64,000 nt of DNA from Ashinkailepas kermadecensis. Taxonomy: Eukaryota > Arthropoda > Thecostraca > Neolepadidae. Made by a program: the position numbers and the translations under genes. Below the pieces are notes generated by a model. The model saw only the letters and a program-made list of their open reading frames with translations, did no database searches and was not told the origin of the DNA. The stretch lies in NCBI GenBank assembly GCA_034440615.1, contig JAOTOM010004794.1, positions 324,001-388,000 of the forward strand, read 5' to 3'. Of the stretch, positions 42,775 through 55,100 are shown piece after piece; position 1 is the first letter of the stretch, and each line of letters begins with the position of its first letter.

Positions 42775-43110
42775 TTGACTCTGTGCCAGTGCCAGGACTG
42801 GAGTCTGAATCAGCATACGCGCCAAGTGTGGACGCTGACACAGTCTGCCACAGTGCCAGACGTGGAGTACGATGCCATGGGTGCCTGGGGTGAGACAATT
42901 GATCCCGGTGTTGTCTGGACACCGACCTTGGCACAGTGCCAGGTGTGAAGTCAGATGCTATGGGTGCCTGGGTGAGAAGGTTGATCCTGGCGCAGTCTGG
43001 ACACCGACCTTGGCACAGTCCCAGGTGTGAAGTCAGATGCTATGGGTGCCTGGGTGAGAAGGTTGATCCTGGTGCAGTCTGGGCGCCGATCTTGGCACAG
43101 TGCACGAGAT
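42775..43110. repeat. 82-bp tandem repeat, about four copies
   Basis: Core GGTGCCTGGGTGAGAAGGTT and CACCGACCTTGGCACAGT; the two central copies are nearly identical and the left ones degenerate. Confidence 0.9.
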
Positions 43111-43534
43111 GTAGGCATGCTCAGCTCGTTTCTATTCTACGTCTTTTAGCAGTACCGTACTTATAACTACCATCCACATCCTCACTATTACGAATCGCGA
43201 TGCACCCACATCTCGTGATGCAATTTCAGGTAGAGCGACTACCTATGCTGTGGTCTGCTACACAATGCTAGCTTTTGATAGCACACGTATTGTCACTGGT
43301 GATAAGCATTGTTACTCTTCCCTCCAAACAACGAAGAATGCTGTTCTAAAGCATCCTTTGTTTCTAAATTGAGCCTATAGGAACTAAAAAAGATTGAAAA
43401 TGGAGTCGGTTGCATGACGAATATTAACATTCTTCGCTTATTTTCCTTCAACATTGTACTCTTACCGAAAAGAGCAAGCCGTAACTTTAGCAGTGCTCCT
43501 TGTAGAGGAAAGACGGGTACCAGCCAGAGCCGGG

Positions 43535-44225
43535 ACAACTCCGGCCGGCTGGCGGACTCGGGTCTGTCGGACGGCTGGCAGACCCGGGTCTGTCAGATGG
43601 TCGGCCGGCTGGCGGACTCGGGTCTGTCGGACGGCTGGCAGACCCGGGTCTGTCAGATGGTCGGCCGGCTGGCGGACCCGGGTCTGTCGGGTGGTCGGCC
43701 GGCTGGCGGACTCGGGTCTGTCGGACGGCTGGCAGACCCGGGTCTGTCAGATGGTCGGCCGGCTGGCGGACCCGGGTCTGTCGGGTGGTCGGCCGGCTGG
43801 CGGACCCGGGTCTGTCTGACGGCTGGCGGACCTGGGTCTGTCAGATGGTCGGCCGGCTGGCGGACCCGGGTCTGTCGGACGGCTGGCAGACCCGGGTCTG
43901 TCAGATGGTCGGCCGGCTGGCGGACCCGGGTCTGTCGGGTGGTCGGCCGGCTGGCGGACCCGGGTCTGTCTGACGGCTGGCGGACCTGGTCGTCAGATGG
44001 TCTGCCGGACGGCTGGCAGACCCGGGTCTGTCAGATGGTCGGCCGGCTGGCGGACTCGGGTCTGTCGGACGGCTGGCAGACCCGGGTCTGTCAGATGGTC
44101 GGCCGGCTGGCAGACCCGGGTCTGTCGGGTGGTCGGCCGGCTGGCGGACCCGGGTCTGTCTGACGGCTGGCGGACCTGGGTCTGTCAGATGGTCGGCCGG
44201 CTGGCAGACCCGAGTCTATAGGATG
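43535..44225. repeat. 60-bp / ~30-bp GC-rich minisatellite
   Basis: Units of GGCCGGCTGGCGGACCCGGG and TCTGTCAGATGGTC alternate to form a 60-bp higher-order unit with variants. Open in several plus frames (GRLADPGLSDG), which is repeat translation. Confidence 0.93.
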
Positions 44226-45040
44226 GTCGGATGACACTCAACTCATAAATTGAGCCTGTCCCTCCCACTCATGAGGAGGGACAGAGTGGCGATGCTGTGT
44301 CGGCACTCGAACCCGAGCTCCCACCAACTGCGCGGCCAACCCGAGCTCCCACCAACTGCGCGGCTTGTGAGGACATCACTGGCCAGGCCCACTGCAGAAG
44401 TCACTTCCGAGCAGACTGCAAAGCGTCATCTGGACAATTTGTTATGGTTTTGAAATTCCTCGTCCTGAGTTTTGAGGAATATTTTGCTCAACTTTAATGA
44501 AAATTTATGCATCTTATTTTGCCACGCAGAGGTAGGAATGTGATGCATTTCCCGACGTAAGATGTCTTAAGTTTTTTTCCTCGATAACAATTTAAATACC
44601 GACATACTGATTCTTCACCTTATAAAAGTGTCGTTGTAACCGGCTAGATATACATCAATACCGAATGGAACCTCAATCACACCAACCAGATCAATCCATA
44701 ATGACGTCCACCAGTTTTGGCAAACGTTCCATCAACGGATTTTCACTTCGTAGAAGTTGTTCGCACCGAGTCGACACCTGAACGTGCGCAAACGGATGCG
44801 CCGCTGTTGAACACGAAGACGCTGCTGCCGAGGCTGGCCGCATTTCCGCCGAGGTGTGCGCTCGCGCGACGGGTACAGTGCGCCTGCGCCAACTTGACTA
44901 CGCTATTCTCACCTCTCGAAACTGATTGTACGCACTGCTGGAATGCGCAGACTGCCGCCGAATTTGCACGCAAAAAGGTGTGTCGACATGCACACAAGTG
45001 CATATTATGTGGTGCGGTCCGTTAGCCTGCCGCGCCCTCG
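44226..45040. other. Unique intergenic sequence, GC-rich at right
   Basis: Includes a duplicated CCGAGCTCCCACCAACTGCG (44308-44328 and 44340-44360). No coding similarity recognised. Confidence 0.4.
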
Positions 45041-45985
45041 TCTGCCGCCGGTCACGAGGCCATGCGCTGGGAGCATGGAGCCACCGCCGGTCACGAGGCC
45101 TACAGCTGGGAGCATGGAGCCACCGCCGGTCACGAGGCCTACAGCTGGGAGCATGGAGCCACCGCCGGTTACGAGGCCTACAGCTGGGAGCATGGAGCCA
45201 CCGCCGGTCACGAGGCCTTGAGCTGGGAGCATGGAGCCACCGCCGGTCACGAGGCCTTGAGCTGGGAGCATGGAGCCACCGCCGGTCACGAGGCCTACAG
45301 CTGGGAGCATGGAGCCACCGCCGGTCACGAGGCCTACAGCTGGGAGCATGGAGCCACCGCCGGTCACGAGGCCTACAGCTGGGAGCATGGAGCCACCGCC
45401 GGTCACGAGGCCTTGAGCTGGGAGCATGGAGCCACCGCCGGTCACGAGGCCTTCAGCTGGGAGCTTGGAGCCACCGCCGGTCACGAGGCCTACAGCCGGG
45501 AGCATGGAGCCACCGCCGGTCACGAGGCCTTGAGCTGGGAGCATGGAGCCACCGCCGGTCACGAGGCCTACAGCTGGGAGCATGGAGCCACCGCCGGTCA
45601 CGAGGCCTACAGCTGGGAGCATGGAGCCACCGCCGGTCACGAGGCCTACAGCTGGGAGCATGGAGCCACCGCCGGTCACGAGGCCTACAGCTGGGAGCAT
45701 GGAGCCACCGCCGGTCACGAGGCCTTGAGCTGGGAGCATGGAGCCACCGCCGGTCACGAGGCCTTGAGCTGGGAGCATGGAGCCACCGCCGGTCACGAGG
45801 CCTACAGCTGGGAGCATGGAGCCACCGCCGGTCACGAGGCCTACAGCTGGGAGCATGGAGCCACCGCCGGTCACGAGGCCTACAGCTGGGAGCATGGAGC
45901 CACCGCCGGTCACGAGGCCTACAGCTGGGAGCATGGAGCCACCGCCGGTCACAAGGCCTTGAGCTGGGAGCATGGAGCCACCGCA
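45041..45985. repeat. 39-bp minisatellite, ~24 copies
   Basis: Near-perfect 39-bp unit with core GAGCATGGAGCCACCGCCGG, in two variants ending GGCCTACAGCTGG or GGCCTTGAGCTGG. Thirty-nine is a multiple of three, so all frames stay open on both strands, producing long artificial ORFs (up to 422 codons). Confidence 0.97.
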
Positions 45986-47390
45986 TGGTCACGAGTAATG
46001 CGGAGATTGCTCAGTGCTGCAAACCTTGCATGTCTCGCGTGACAACGCTTGCAATGCATGGCCCTTGTCGATCATACATTACCTGTACTGATAAACTACG
46101 ATCGAAATCTCACCTGCTTAACTGCCCTCCACTTATATGCTCAGCAGAAAACACTACAACGCGAGCAGTTGTAGGCGGGGAAGGTCGTGATTGATTGATT
46201 GGTGGGGGGGGGGGGAATCATCTGCCCCATTCGTTCTCGGTAGATAATGTGCATGAAACCATTTGCACGAAATGCCCATTTCTTCTGTCTGTACAGCATT
46301 CGAGGACACATTGCACACCAAAAAAGACGTTCCGAGAGTTTGCATATGGAAACTAAACGTCAAGGTTAGCAAATCTAATCGGACACAGGGTCGACGTGTT
46401 ATGGGTTCCTAGCATGTCTGAGGGGAATGCATCGACACCGGGCTGGTGCCAGCGCTCTTTGCAGACATCGCAAGAACAGAATACTGAGGGCCGCCCACGG
46501 TGAGTTGTAGACGATGCCGATTCACCAGCAGTGCTAAAAACCGAACGATAAACAACAACCCGACATACTGCGTATCACTTGCATTAAGCATGCCAGCAGT
46601 GCGCACAATATGTGGAAATGCCATCTAAAATCCTCTGTATGACGTTACAACAACATGACCTTAAGATTAAACAGAACCTGGCATATCGTCGTAAGGAAAC
46701 TGAAGTGTTCATTTGGGAGCACTTAATTTTCAGATTGGTAGCGTAGCAGCAGAAGAAGAATCACATAAGTCAAAGCGGGCAAACACGCAATATACATTTT
46801 GATGGTCTGGCACTTATCTGACTTAAACGAAAGCAAATGCTCCTAAGGTCTTATCTGGCTTAACTAGCACCAAAGCGTTCCTAAGCAGTGGCATATTTAG
46901 GTTACTGGCCGATAGGGCGCCCTCGGTGCCCTAATGGTCTACAGTTGTCCCCAAGGCTTGGCTGAGTGACTCAGAGGGATGAAGATATCCAAGGCCTGAC
47001 AAATTGGTCTGAAGGTCTGAATATTGGTAACACCGACTCCGCATCCTGTCATTCCAGCCTTTTCCATTATGATATCGCAAATTGTGCTCTGCATCTTGCC
47101 TAAGAACGCAGAGGAAATGCATTGCGCGCTGTACAGATACGTTGTATAAAACCCCCTTCACTTTGGAAATTTGGCTTGCCTCCCCCCACCCCTTGACCGA
47201 TTTATAAATGTGCTACTGTACCTATGATCTTCAAGTCGGGAAAAGAAGCGTTCATGAGGTCACAAATGTATTATATAATCACATGATATTTCATTTTCGC
47301 ACCCTCCGGCCAGAGTAGCGCTAATGGACGAGCAGGTGACAGGGAGTCGACGATCCAGGGGAATATAAAAACGAAAGCAGAGGTAGTCAA
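45986..47390. other. Unique intergenic sequence
   Basis: No recognised genes. A poly-G run at 46203-46215 (minus-strand poly-C) is the only simple repeat. Confidence 0.4.
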
Positions 47391-47404
47391 GTGCGAGCCA
47401 TCAT

Positions 47405-47535
47405 ACGGCGACGGAAGAAGACACGGGAAGCGGCAGAGCGGGAACGGGGGCTGTCGCTCACCCAAAGCAGAAGCCTATACGGACGGAAGAAGACACGGGG
47501 GAGAGCGGGGGCTGTCGCTCACCCAAAGCAGACAA
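47405..47535. repeat. ~65-bp direct duplication
   Basis: CGGAAGAAGACACGGG and GGGGCTGTCGCTCACCCAAA occur twice, at 47409-47469 and 47480-47527. Confidence 0.85.
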
Positions 47536-47574
47536 GTGTGGCGCTGCCATGGCGAACAAATGACAAACCGAGGT

Positions 47575-47800
47575 CGCATGATATTGCCGACAGGCGAGCA
47601 ACACTGTCCGCAGCCGCACTGCGGCTCGTCTGCGGCGGCAACACTGCCGCGCCGGGCTTGCGGCACACTGTCCGCAGCCGCCTGCGGCTCGTCGGCGGCA
47701 ACACTGTCGAAGCCGCACGCGGCTCTGTTGCGGGCACACGTGCGCCGGCCGTCGGGCGAGCAACACTGTCCGCAAGCCGCTCCTCCACCGGCCCAATGGC
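47575..47800. repeat. Degenerate GC-rich repeat (CAACACTGTCCGCAGCCGC)
   Basis: At least five irregular copies of CAACACTGTCCGCAGCCGC or CAACACTGCCGC with GGCTCGTC, ~55-65 bp apart. A plus frame ending with a Cys-rich segment (YCKCGETGDLGYFCG) crosses its right side, but I recognise no protein and see no splice context. Confidence 0.7.
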
Positions 47801-48414
47801 GAATCCGAGTCCCGAAATATACTGCAAATGTGGGGAAACTGGAGACCTTGGGTATTTTTGTGGCGCAAAATCCAGCCGACGCTGTGATTCAGTGTGTGGA
47901 CGGGCCTTCAGATGGTGGGACGAGCGAAGTCCGTCGGGGTCTCGCGCGAGTAGAGCCGTAGCAGCGCGGCATCTGTTTTCCTTTAAAGACTGTCTGGCGT
48001 TGGACACAGGCAGAGGACAATCACGGCCAGGAAGGCAGGCTTACCATCGGCCGTTGATTCCACAGGCCGCGGCCGTGTGATTGTGTCGAAGGTTGGGGCA
48101 GACCATTCTGATATTCCGTATGATTCAAGGAAGAATGATACGGGCGGGAAAAGGGCAGGATACGGAGTTGGCATCACCGTAAGATCCCAGGATAAATAAA
48201 TAAGGCCGATGATTGAGTTGGCCTCAACGCAAGACCTAATGATAAGACTGCATAGGCTAGTAAGACGATCGGTAAATTGCACTGAATGCGGCAGGTGAAG
48301 AGAACTTGAGCTTAACTGTTAGCCCTAGGTTTGAGTGGATTATAATATCTAGGAAAACCTCGTATGGATCGTGAATACTTGATTCAAAATAATTGGTGCC
48401 ATGCACTGGACTTT

Positions 48415-48835
48415 CGAACGCCAACGGGCGGCAGCCGGGCCCAACGAAGGCCACTCAGACTGCTCAGAGAACGGGGAGACCCCCCTTTTTTTTCGAACGA
48501 CAACGGGCGGCAGCCGGGCGCGTGCCGGGCTGCCGACGCAGACTCCCACTCTCCCCCCTCCAAATTTTCCCCACCCCCCGGCAGGGCGTGCCAGGGCCAA
48601 CGTAAACTCAGTGACTGCCGTCAGTGCAGAGCAGCGGGCGTGCCAGTCGACTCAGACTGCCCCCGTCAACTGTCCAGCGACTCCGGCAGCCGGGCGCGTG
48701 CCAGGCTGCCGACGTAGACTCCAGTCTGCGACTGTCCCGACCCGGAGCCGGGCGCGTGCCGGGCTGCCGACGCAGACTCACAGTCTGCCCCCGTCAACTG
48801 TCCAGCGACTCGGTCGATGCGCGGCCGTCCGCCGG
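48415..48835. repeat. GC-rich degenerate array
   Basis: Irregular units of GGCAGCCGGGCGCGTGCCGG plus GCTGCCGACGCAGACTC, with CGTCAACTGTCCAGCGACTC shared by the last units. Period about 50-110 bp. Confidence 0.8.
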
Positions 48836-48886
48836 AGGCCCGACTGCCGGGACGTAGTGGCCGGCGCGAACATAGGCATAATTTGT

Positions 48887-48940
48887 GGGCGCCAAATGAC
48901 CCTGCAGTCGGCGCGCCCTTAAACCCAAATAATCAATCAA
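48887..48940 (+). repeat. SINE-tail-like short element
   Basis: GGGCGCCAAATGACCCTGCA, GTCGGCGCGCCCTTAAACCC, AAATAATCAATCAA. Confidence 0.6.
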
Positions 48941-49734
48941 TAGGCATAATTTTGGGCTTATATGGGTGCGGGGTACGTATGGGTCGAAGGAGCTCGCCCA
49001 AAACACCGAGAGCGCACGGCGTCGCCACGTCAGAACAGCATTTGGGGACTGTGTCCCACGCGTCAGGATTTTTTTTATCAGTCCCCCCTCCTCCCTGAGC
49101 ACCCCGTTCCATGCTTGCTGAGGACCTCAGCGCGGGTCCAGCCCCTTACAGTTACATCAAATGAAATGCTATTATATAGCATTATTATGAATGACCATTG
49201 GATTTGAAGTTTGTAACACACTTTATGACCGATTGCATTTCTGACATGGATTTAGTGGACGCTCAGTATGCCTTGCTGCCGTCTTTAAAAGTTAGCATTT
49301 TGGCGCATTTCATACATCTTAGGTATATGCAGGGGTGCACTTGAGAAATAAATTTAGTGCATAATTATGAGCAGTAGCAGTTCCATGGCGGAAAATGTTT
49401 GGTACAAGTTGTATACTTTGCCATGTATGCAAATGCATGACGCCCCAAAATGCATTAGTATATTTTCGCCAAATAGTTATCCCAGTTTTCATGCCTGACT
49501 ACGCAATAGAAAGCGTTTCGTATTTGCGCATAATCGTATCAGTAGTAGGCATGCGGCTATGGGCCTTCATGCTTTTAGTGGGGGAGGAAGTGCAACATAT
49601 ATACCATTCCACCATCCATTTTCTCCTCCATATGTCAGCATGAGCCTTTGGAGACATTTATAGGGAGTTCAATATATATCAAGAGCATGTAGTCTGGTTT
49701 ATAGATGACATGAGATGGTATTTTAATGAAGCAC
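48941..49734. other. Unique intergenic sequence
   Basis: Nothing recognised. Confidence 0.4.
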
Positions 49735-49965
49735 AATAACTTAAACATCTGTGATGTTCAAGATGTGAAACAAACATCTGTGATGTTTTGTGATGTGAAA
49801 CAAAATTAGATACGAAGGTTTTAGGCTATCTGACATCAGTAGATGATAGAACATCTGTAGATTTTAGGTGATCAAAAATCCATAGATTGTAGGCCATCCA
49901 ACATTGATAGGTTTTACGTGATCCAACATCCGTAGGGTTTAGGCGATGAAACATCAGTAGGTTAG
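49735..49965. repeat. Degenerate ~30-bp repeat (AACATCTGTAGRTTTTAGG)
   Basis: About six heavily diverged units such as ACATCTGTGATGTTTTGTGA, CATCCGTAGGGTTTAGGCGA and ACATCAGTAGGTTAGG. An old decayed minisatellite. Confidence 0.65.
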
Positions 49966-50663
49966 GTTATTTTGTTGTTGTAATTTTGCATTATTCTGCA
50001 TTGTGTATTACCCACCCAAACCCACGACGGTGCAAAAAGCTTTGGTTAGCTCCGCATTTATCAAAGTATGTGTAAATGTGCATATCTAATGCAAAACATT
50101 CAAGTCCATTTTTCCACTTGCCTAGTTTTTCGTACACAATGCAAATTGATGTATTCCTTCATAATGTGATATAATTTTATCTTCTATTGAAGTAGATTAC
50201 TGGTGGATAAAGCAGCTGACATTGTTGCTGCCTCCCCCCCCCCATCCCACCTTGAAAAGTGGTGTTGTCGTGGCCCCACTACGCTTCGGCCTGACATGCC
50301 TCCCAGCCGAGAGCGGCATATCGTACTGAGCCGGCTTCCGCTGAAATCCGAGCGTCCGTGGACATTCCTGGCCGATGCCTGCCACGCAATGTGACCGCCG
50401 ACGGGGATGGGTGCACCTGAGCTCCCGCCGAGTGGGGCAGGAGAACCGGTGTCAGTCGGGGACGGGGTGGGTCTGTAAAGTTGCGGCCCCGGGTGGCCCC
50501 ATATGGCAGACGAACCGCCGGATATGCCGAGTTATTTTGTGTGGGCACGTCAGGAGTGGCTTGTCGTTGATGTCTGTCATAATGTGGTGGTTGGCGGTCG
50601 CCTGCTGTGACGTCGGAGCCGTTTCAGCCGGCTGACGTGGCTGTGACGTCGGCCTGACGTCAG
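49966..50663. other. Region upstream of MYPT exon A
   Basis: AT-rich then GC-rich (50220-50660). No ankyrin-type coding sequence recognised. TGACGTC-containing text occurs just before the exon. Confidence 0.4.
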
Positions 50664-50808
50664 ATGTCGTCGGCGGCCATGGCGTCCAGCTCGGTCAGCC
50701 AGGAGGACGTGGAGAACGACTTCGAGAGGACGTCGCGCCGCTCGCGGATCCGTATGGCGCGCGGCCGTGACGTGCGCGGCCACCAGCCGGCCGCCGCCTG
50801 CAGGATCG
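50664..50808 (+). CDS. PPP1R12A: MYPT exon A (tentative 5' boundary)
   Basis: Open reading DVENDFERTSRRSRIRMARG then RDVRGHQPAAACRI, ending ATCG|GTGAGT in phase 1, which matches the phase of exon B. The acceptor could be GTCAG|ATG at 50664 or CAG at 50703; neither has a strong pyrimidine tract. The basic RRSRIRMAR stretch loosely resembles the region before the first Rho-kinase site in vertebrate MYPT, but no RRST is visible. Confidence 0.55.
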
Positions 50809-52070
50809 GTGAGTGGCCGCCGCGTGGGGTGCGTGTCGCGCCGCTGCTCGCCTGGTGCGCACGTGTCTAACGCACACCTGGTGCGGCACATACGTGCGCC
50901 GTTTTGGGCGCTACTGGACCAATGAAGCCGATACGCCCAAAAGCCCAAATAAATAAATAACTAACTAACTAACAGACGTGCGCCGGGCTGTGCTGCGTGC
51001 GTATGGTGTGCTCACGTGGCATGGCGTGCACCTGGCGTGGGACATGGTGCGACATGAACTCAGCCAGAGGTACAGCCAGCAAAATGCGATTGCCGTGATG
51101 TGCACATGACACAATGTATCAGGAATGTGATGTGTGGCCTTCCTCGATGGGCGATACACTCCCTGGACTTCATGAAGTGCTGCATGATCCGAGTTGGAAA
51201 TGCCATTCTGTTGCAGGCAGCAAGGTCGTCGCGACCGTTTTGTGTCTTTCAATTTGTATTCGTTTCTCTGGGATGTAATCCAGTGCTAGTCCAGATGTGC
51301 TACTGATGTAATCCAGTTATGTCTGAGAGAAGCAATGCTGCCGAGATCTTTTCCTCAGGGACTTAGCGCATGTGCATAGCTCGCCAGGATAAGCCACCAG
51401 AATGTTTATCGGGCTGCCAGACTTAAAAAGGAGAGAAAGTTGCCGACAGCGGTGGAGATATATATGGAGTATATGTTGTTGGTGGGGTCTTGACCCCATC
51501 AACTTCTTCCTCTCCTAACATGGAACCCTATGGCGTATGTCCTACCAACCAAATTGACACCATTCATTTCCTCCATGTATTGGGCTCCACCAATAATTAT
51601 AAAGCTTCTCCACTCACGGTTGCCGAGGTATCATAACTCACGGAACGTATGGCATTTTTAGTTATCAAATTGATTCAGTAGCGAAGCCTAGCAACAGAAT
51701 GGGGACAATTGCTCCTCCCTTGAGGACAAGTTTTTTTTCTCAGAATCTTTTTGATAGTCGACCGTCATCAAACCTTGTCTCCCTCTGATATCGTTACCTT
51801 GTCGTGTTACCTACCTACCTTGTCCTGTTCCCATATCGTTGCCATGCAAAGTTTTTGGCTGCACTCCTGAACTTCGCTTGTTTTGTTGATCCTTTGATGC
51901 TGCTGTGCATATGTGCTTAACGAACCCTGACTAATATGTAGATGAGTTCAAAGGAGGGCAAGAAGAACTGGCAGGTTTTCAGGTTCCCATTATGTGACCA
52001 TCATGACGAATCTGTTTCGAAATTCTACTTGAAAGTATTACAAATAACGGTATATAAATGTGCATGTAGG

Positions 52071-52141
<71 letters not shown>

Positions 52142-55100
52142 ATAATATCGTAACGCACAGCATCCGGAGCAATTTGAAATGGATTCAGAAGGAACAATTT
52201 CTATCAGAGGTAATCGGACATTGCAGATGGCCAGATCGTGTTGGTCAGCGACTTGTCAGACCTGTGGTGATCTACTATATTTGTAACACGTGATCTCGTG
52301 ACATTTGGCCCCACTTCTGACACCTTCACCAGGTTTAGCATATGACCCCCGTTGTGATGCATAACGCCTTACGTTTGACTAATGACCCCGACATCTGACT
52401 TCAGTCGCGACATTTGGCCACAATTTTCACTTCCCAAATTGTAACCCCTAACCCAAAGTGTCACTTCGGACCTGAGTTGTGACCTGACCTTTGCATTTTG
52501 CACATTCCTGCCGAACGCCTAGTCATGCGGGGAGAAAATATAGCTTATTTCCGTGATTAAAAAACCTCAACCACCGTTGTAACCTCTAACCTTCCTCAAT
52601 TGTTAGCTCTGATTCCGGTGGTGACGTCGAATTCCGGTTGTGACCTGTGACCCCAGTTGTCATCCATAACTTCATTGGCAACATTTAACCCTAGTGGTAA
52701 CCTGACATAAGTGGTGAACCTTGACTATGGATGAATTTGTGCATGGGAATTGTGGATTCCGAGAGGGAAGGTGTAGAGTTATCGAATTTGGGTAGGATAA
52801 TCACGTTTATGTTTCTCATATGAGAAACCCCTTTTAAATTCTGTGGGTTTCTAAAATTTTATCAAAAGGCAATAAGTTTGCAGGCATTGTCATACAGCAC
52901 CATAAAATTGTCCAGCAAGAAAGTAAGGGGCAATGTGCTGAAGAACATTATGTTCTAGCTGTGACCAGGCTGTTTCCCAATATGTCGGTGACGTCGGCTA
53001 ACCTGTGGTGCAGTGGGCGAGCCGGTGGTGGAGACAGAGGACGGCCCCGAGCCGCGCGCGCTGGACGCCTCGGGATACTCTGGCGACCACGACGCCAGCC
53101 CCAAGCCGACCACTCGCGCCAAGGAGAAGCGGCCGATCAGGTGCGGTGCCCGATAACCCAGCTGCCAGCTCAGGCCGCACACAGTCGGGTCGGTCTGGCG
53201 TCGCCTGGTGCCGTCTGACAGCGGCGGGGTCCAGCCGAGACTGGCCCAGCCCGGCCCAGTCCGGCCCAGCCCGGCCCAGCTGGTCGGGTGCAGCTGAAGC
53301 CCAGCCCAGCTGGATGACAGCGGCGGGGTCCAGCCGAGACTGGCCCAGCCCGGCCCAGCCCGGCCCAGCTGGTCGGGTGCAGCTGAAGCCCAGCCCAGCT
53401 GGATGCCGTGCAGCTTGAGAAACACCTGATTGCGACGTATGGTGTTGCGTGCCCCGCTCTGAGGCGGAACGGTTTCGGGTGTACATTTGCGGTCTGACCT
53501 CGGAACGCAGTGTACGTAAGACAGGTGTTTGTCCAATGACGAGCTGTTGTTGTAGTTCGCCACTGTTGATTTCGTAGCCAGGCTTTGTTCGCGTTGTGCT
53601 CGCGAAAATGGCAGATGCAACAGGCGCACTTTGTGAGCTGGTTTTCGTCAGTCCACAACCGTGCTATTCTGTTGAGCAACACACGAGCCGCAGACACGAG
53701 GGGAGGGGAGACTTATCGTCCACATGGTGATGCCGGCTGACTGGTCGGGGCTGTTTCAGGCCCAGCCATATAAACAAGGGCAAACAGCAGCGTGACCGCA
53801 GGAAGCTGAGGGAGAAACGCCGCAGCACCGGCGTCGTCCACCTGCCGTCCACTGAAGTCAGTGTGAGTTGTGTTGTACTGAAGTCAGTGTGTGTTGTGTT
53901 GTACTGAAGTCAGTGTGAGTTGTGTTGTGCTGAAGTCAGTGTGAGTTGTGCTGTTTTGAAGTCGGTGTGAGTTGTCTTGTGCTGAAGTCCGTGTGAGTTG
54001 TGTTGTGCTGAAGTCGGTGTGAGTTGTGCTGCTCTAAAGTCAGTGTGAGTTGTGCCGTCCACTGAAGTCAGTGTGAGTTGTGCTGCACTGAAGTCAGTGT
54101 GAGTTGTGTTGTGCTGAAGTCGGTGTAAGTTGTGTTGTACTGAAGTCAGTGTGTGTTGTATTGTACTGAAGTCAGTGTGAGTTGTGTTGTACTGAAGTCA
54201 GTGTGTGTTGTGTTGTACTGAAGTCAGTGTGAGTTGTGTTGTACTGAAGTCAGTGTGAGTTGTGTTGCACTGAAGTCAGTGTGAGTTGTGCCGCACTGAA
54301 GTCAGTGTGAATTGTGCTGCATTGAAGTCAGTGTGAGTTGTGCGGTACTGAGGATATTTGTGATATTGGAAGATATCCGTGTAAGATATTTCCTCAACCG
54401 GACTCCTGCTGAAAACGCATTCCAAATTGTATCTCACCATTTCAAGTTTTCGGCAAATGTCTTACGTATATCTGAAATTCCTGTATTTCCGCGAACATTT
54501 GGCGTAATGCGATGCCTAAAGGAATTGGATCTTTACGGGTTGCCAAGAGCGCGTTTGCGGTCTGTCCCCAAGTCTCCTGTCGTGGTGTGGTGTCTGATCT
54601 CGGGGCCCGTTTGCGGTCTATCCCCAAGCCTCCTGTCGTGGTGTGGTGTCTGATCTCGGGCCCGTTTGTGGTCTGTCCCCAAGTCTCCTGTCGTGGTGTG
54701 GTGTCTGATCTCGGGCCCGTTTGCGGTCTGTCCCCAAGTCTCCTGTCGTGGTGTGGTGTCTGATCTCGGGAATGTTGCTTGCGACTTCGACAGGCATTGT
54801 TTTGTCGGTGTTATGCCTAATAATGGATCTTGATGTTTCGACCGGGCGTGGTGAATGTTCTTCAAATAAGATATAACACATTCCGCCATGTTTAAGAAGG
54901 AATCCCAGTTTGTGTTCGTAACCGTATTTGAGCAAACGTGCCACCTGTCCATCCCATTCTGTTGTATTGGTGAAATACATTTTGACGTCTTCTGACCAGC
55001 TGCCACTCGAAACAGCGAGTTTCTTCTCACTTACACCCATAATCATGTTCAGAGCCTTTCATTCGTATGCAATGTCCTGGGTTCACGTGGGCTGCCACGT

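Noticed and set aside
42349..42948. 199-codon plus frame
   Set aside because: No recognisable domain, AT-rich start, and its end is translation of the 82-bp repeat.
44926..46194. 422-codon plus-strand open frame, and 322-326 codon frames on both strands
   Set aside because: The 39-bp repeat is a multiple of three, so every frame stays open. The protein is pure repeat (HRRSRGLQLGAWS) and no splice or start context supports it.
47391..48080. 229-codon open frame with a Cys-rich segment (YCKCGETGDLGYFCG)
   Set aside because: It runs across two sets of tandem repeats, has competing frames on both strands, and I recognise no domain or splice signals.
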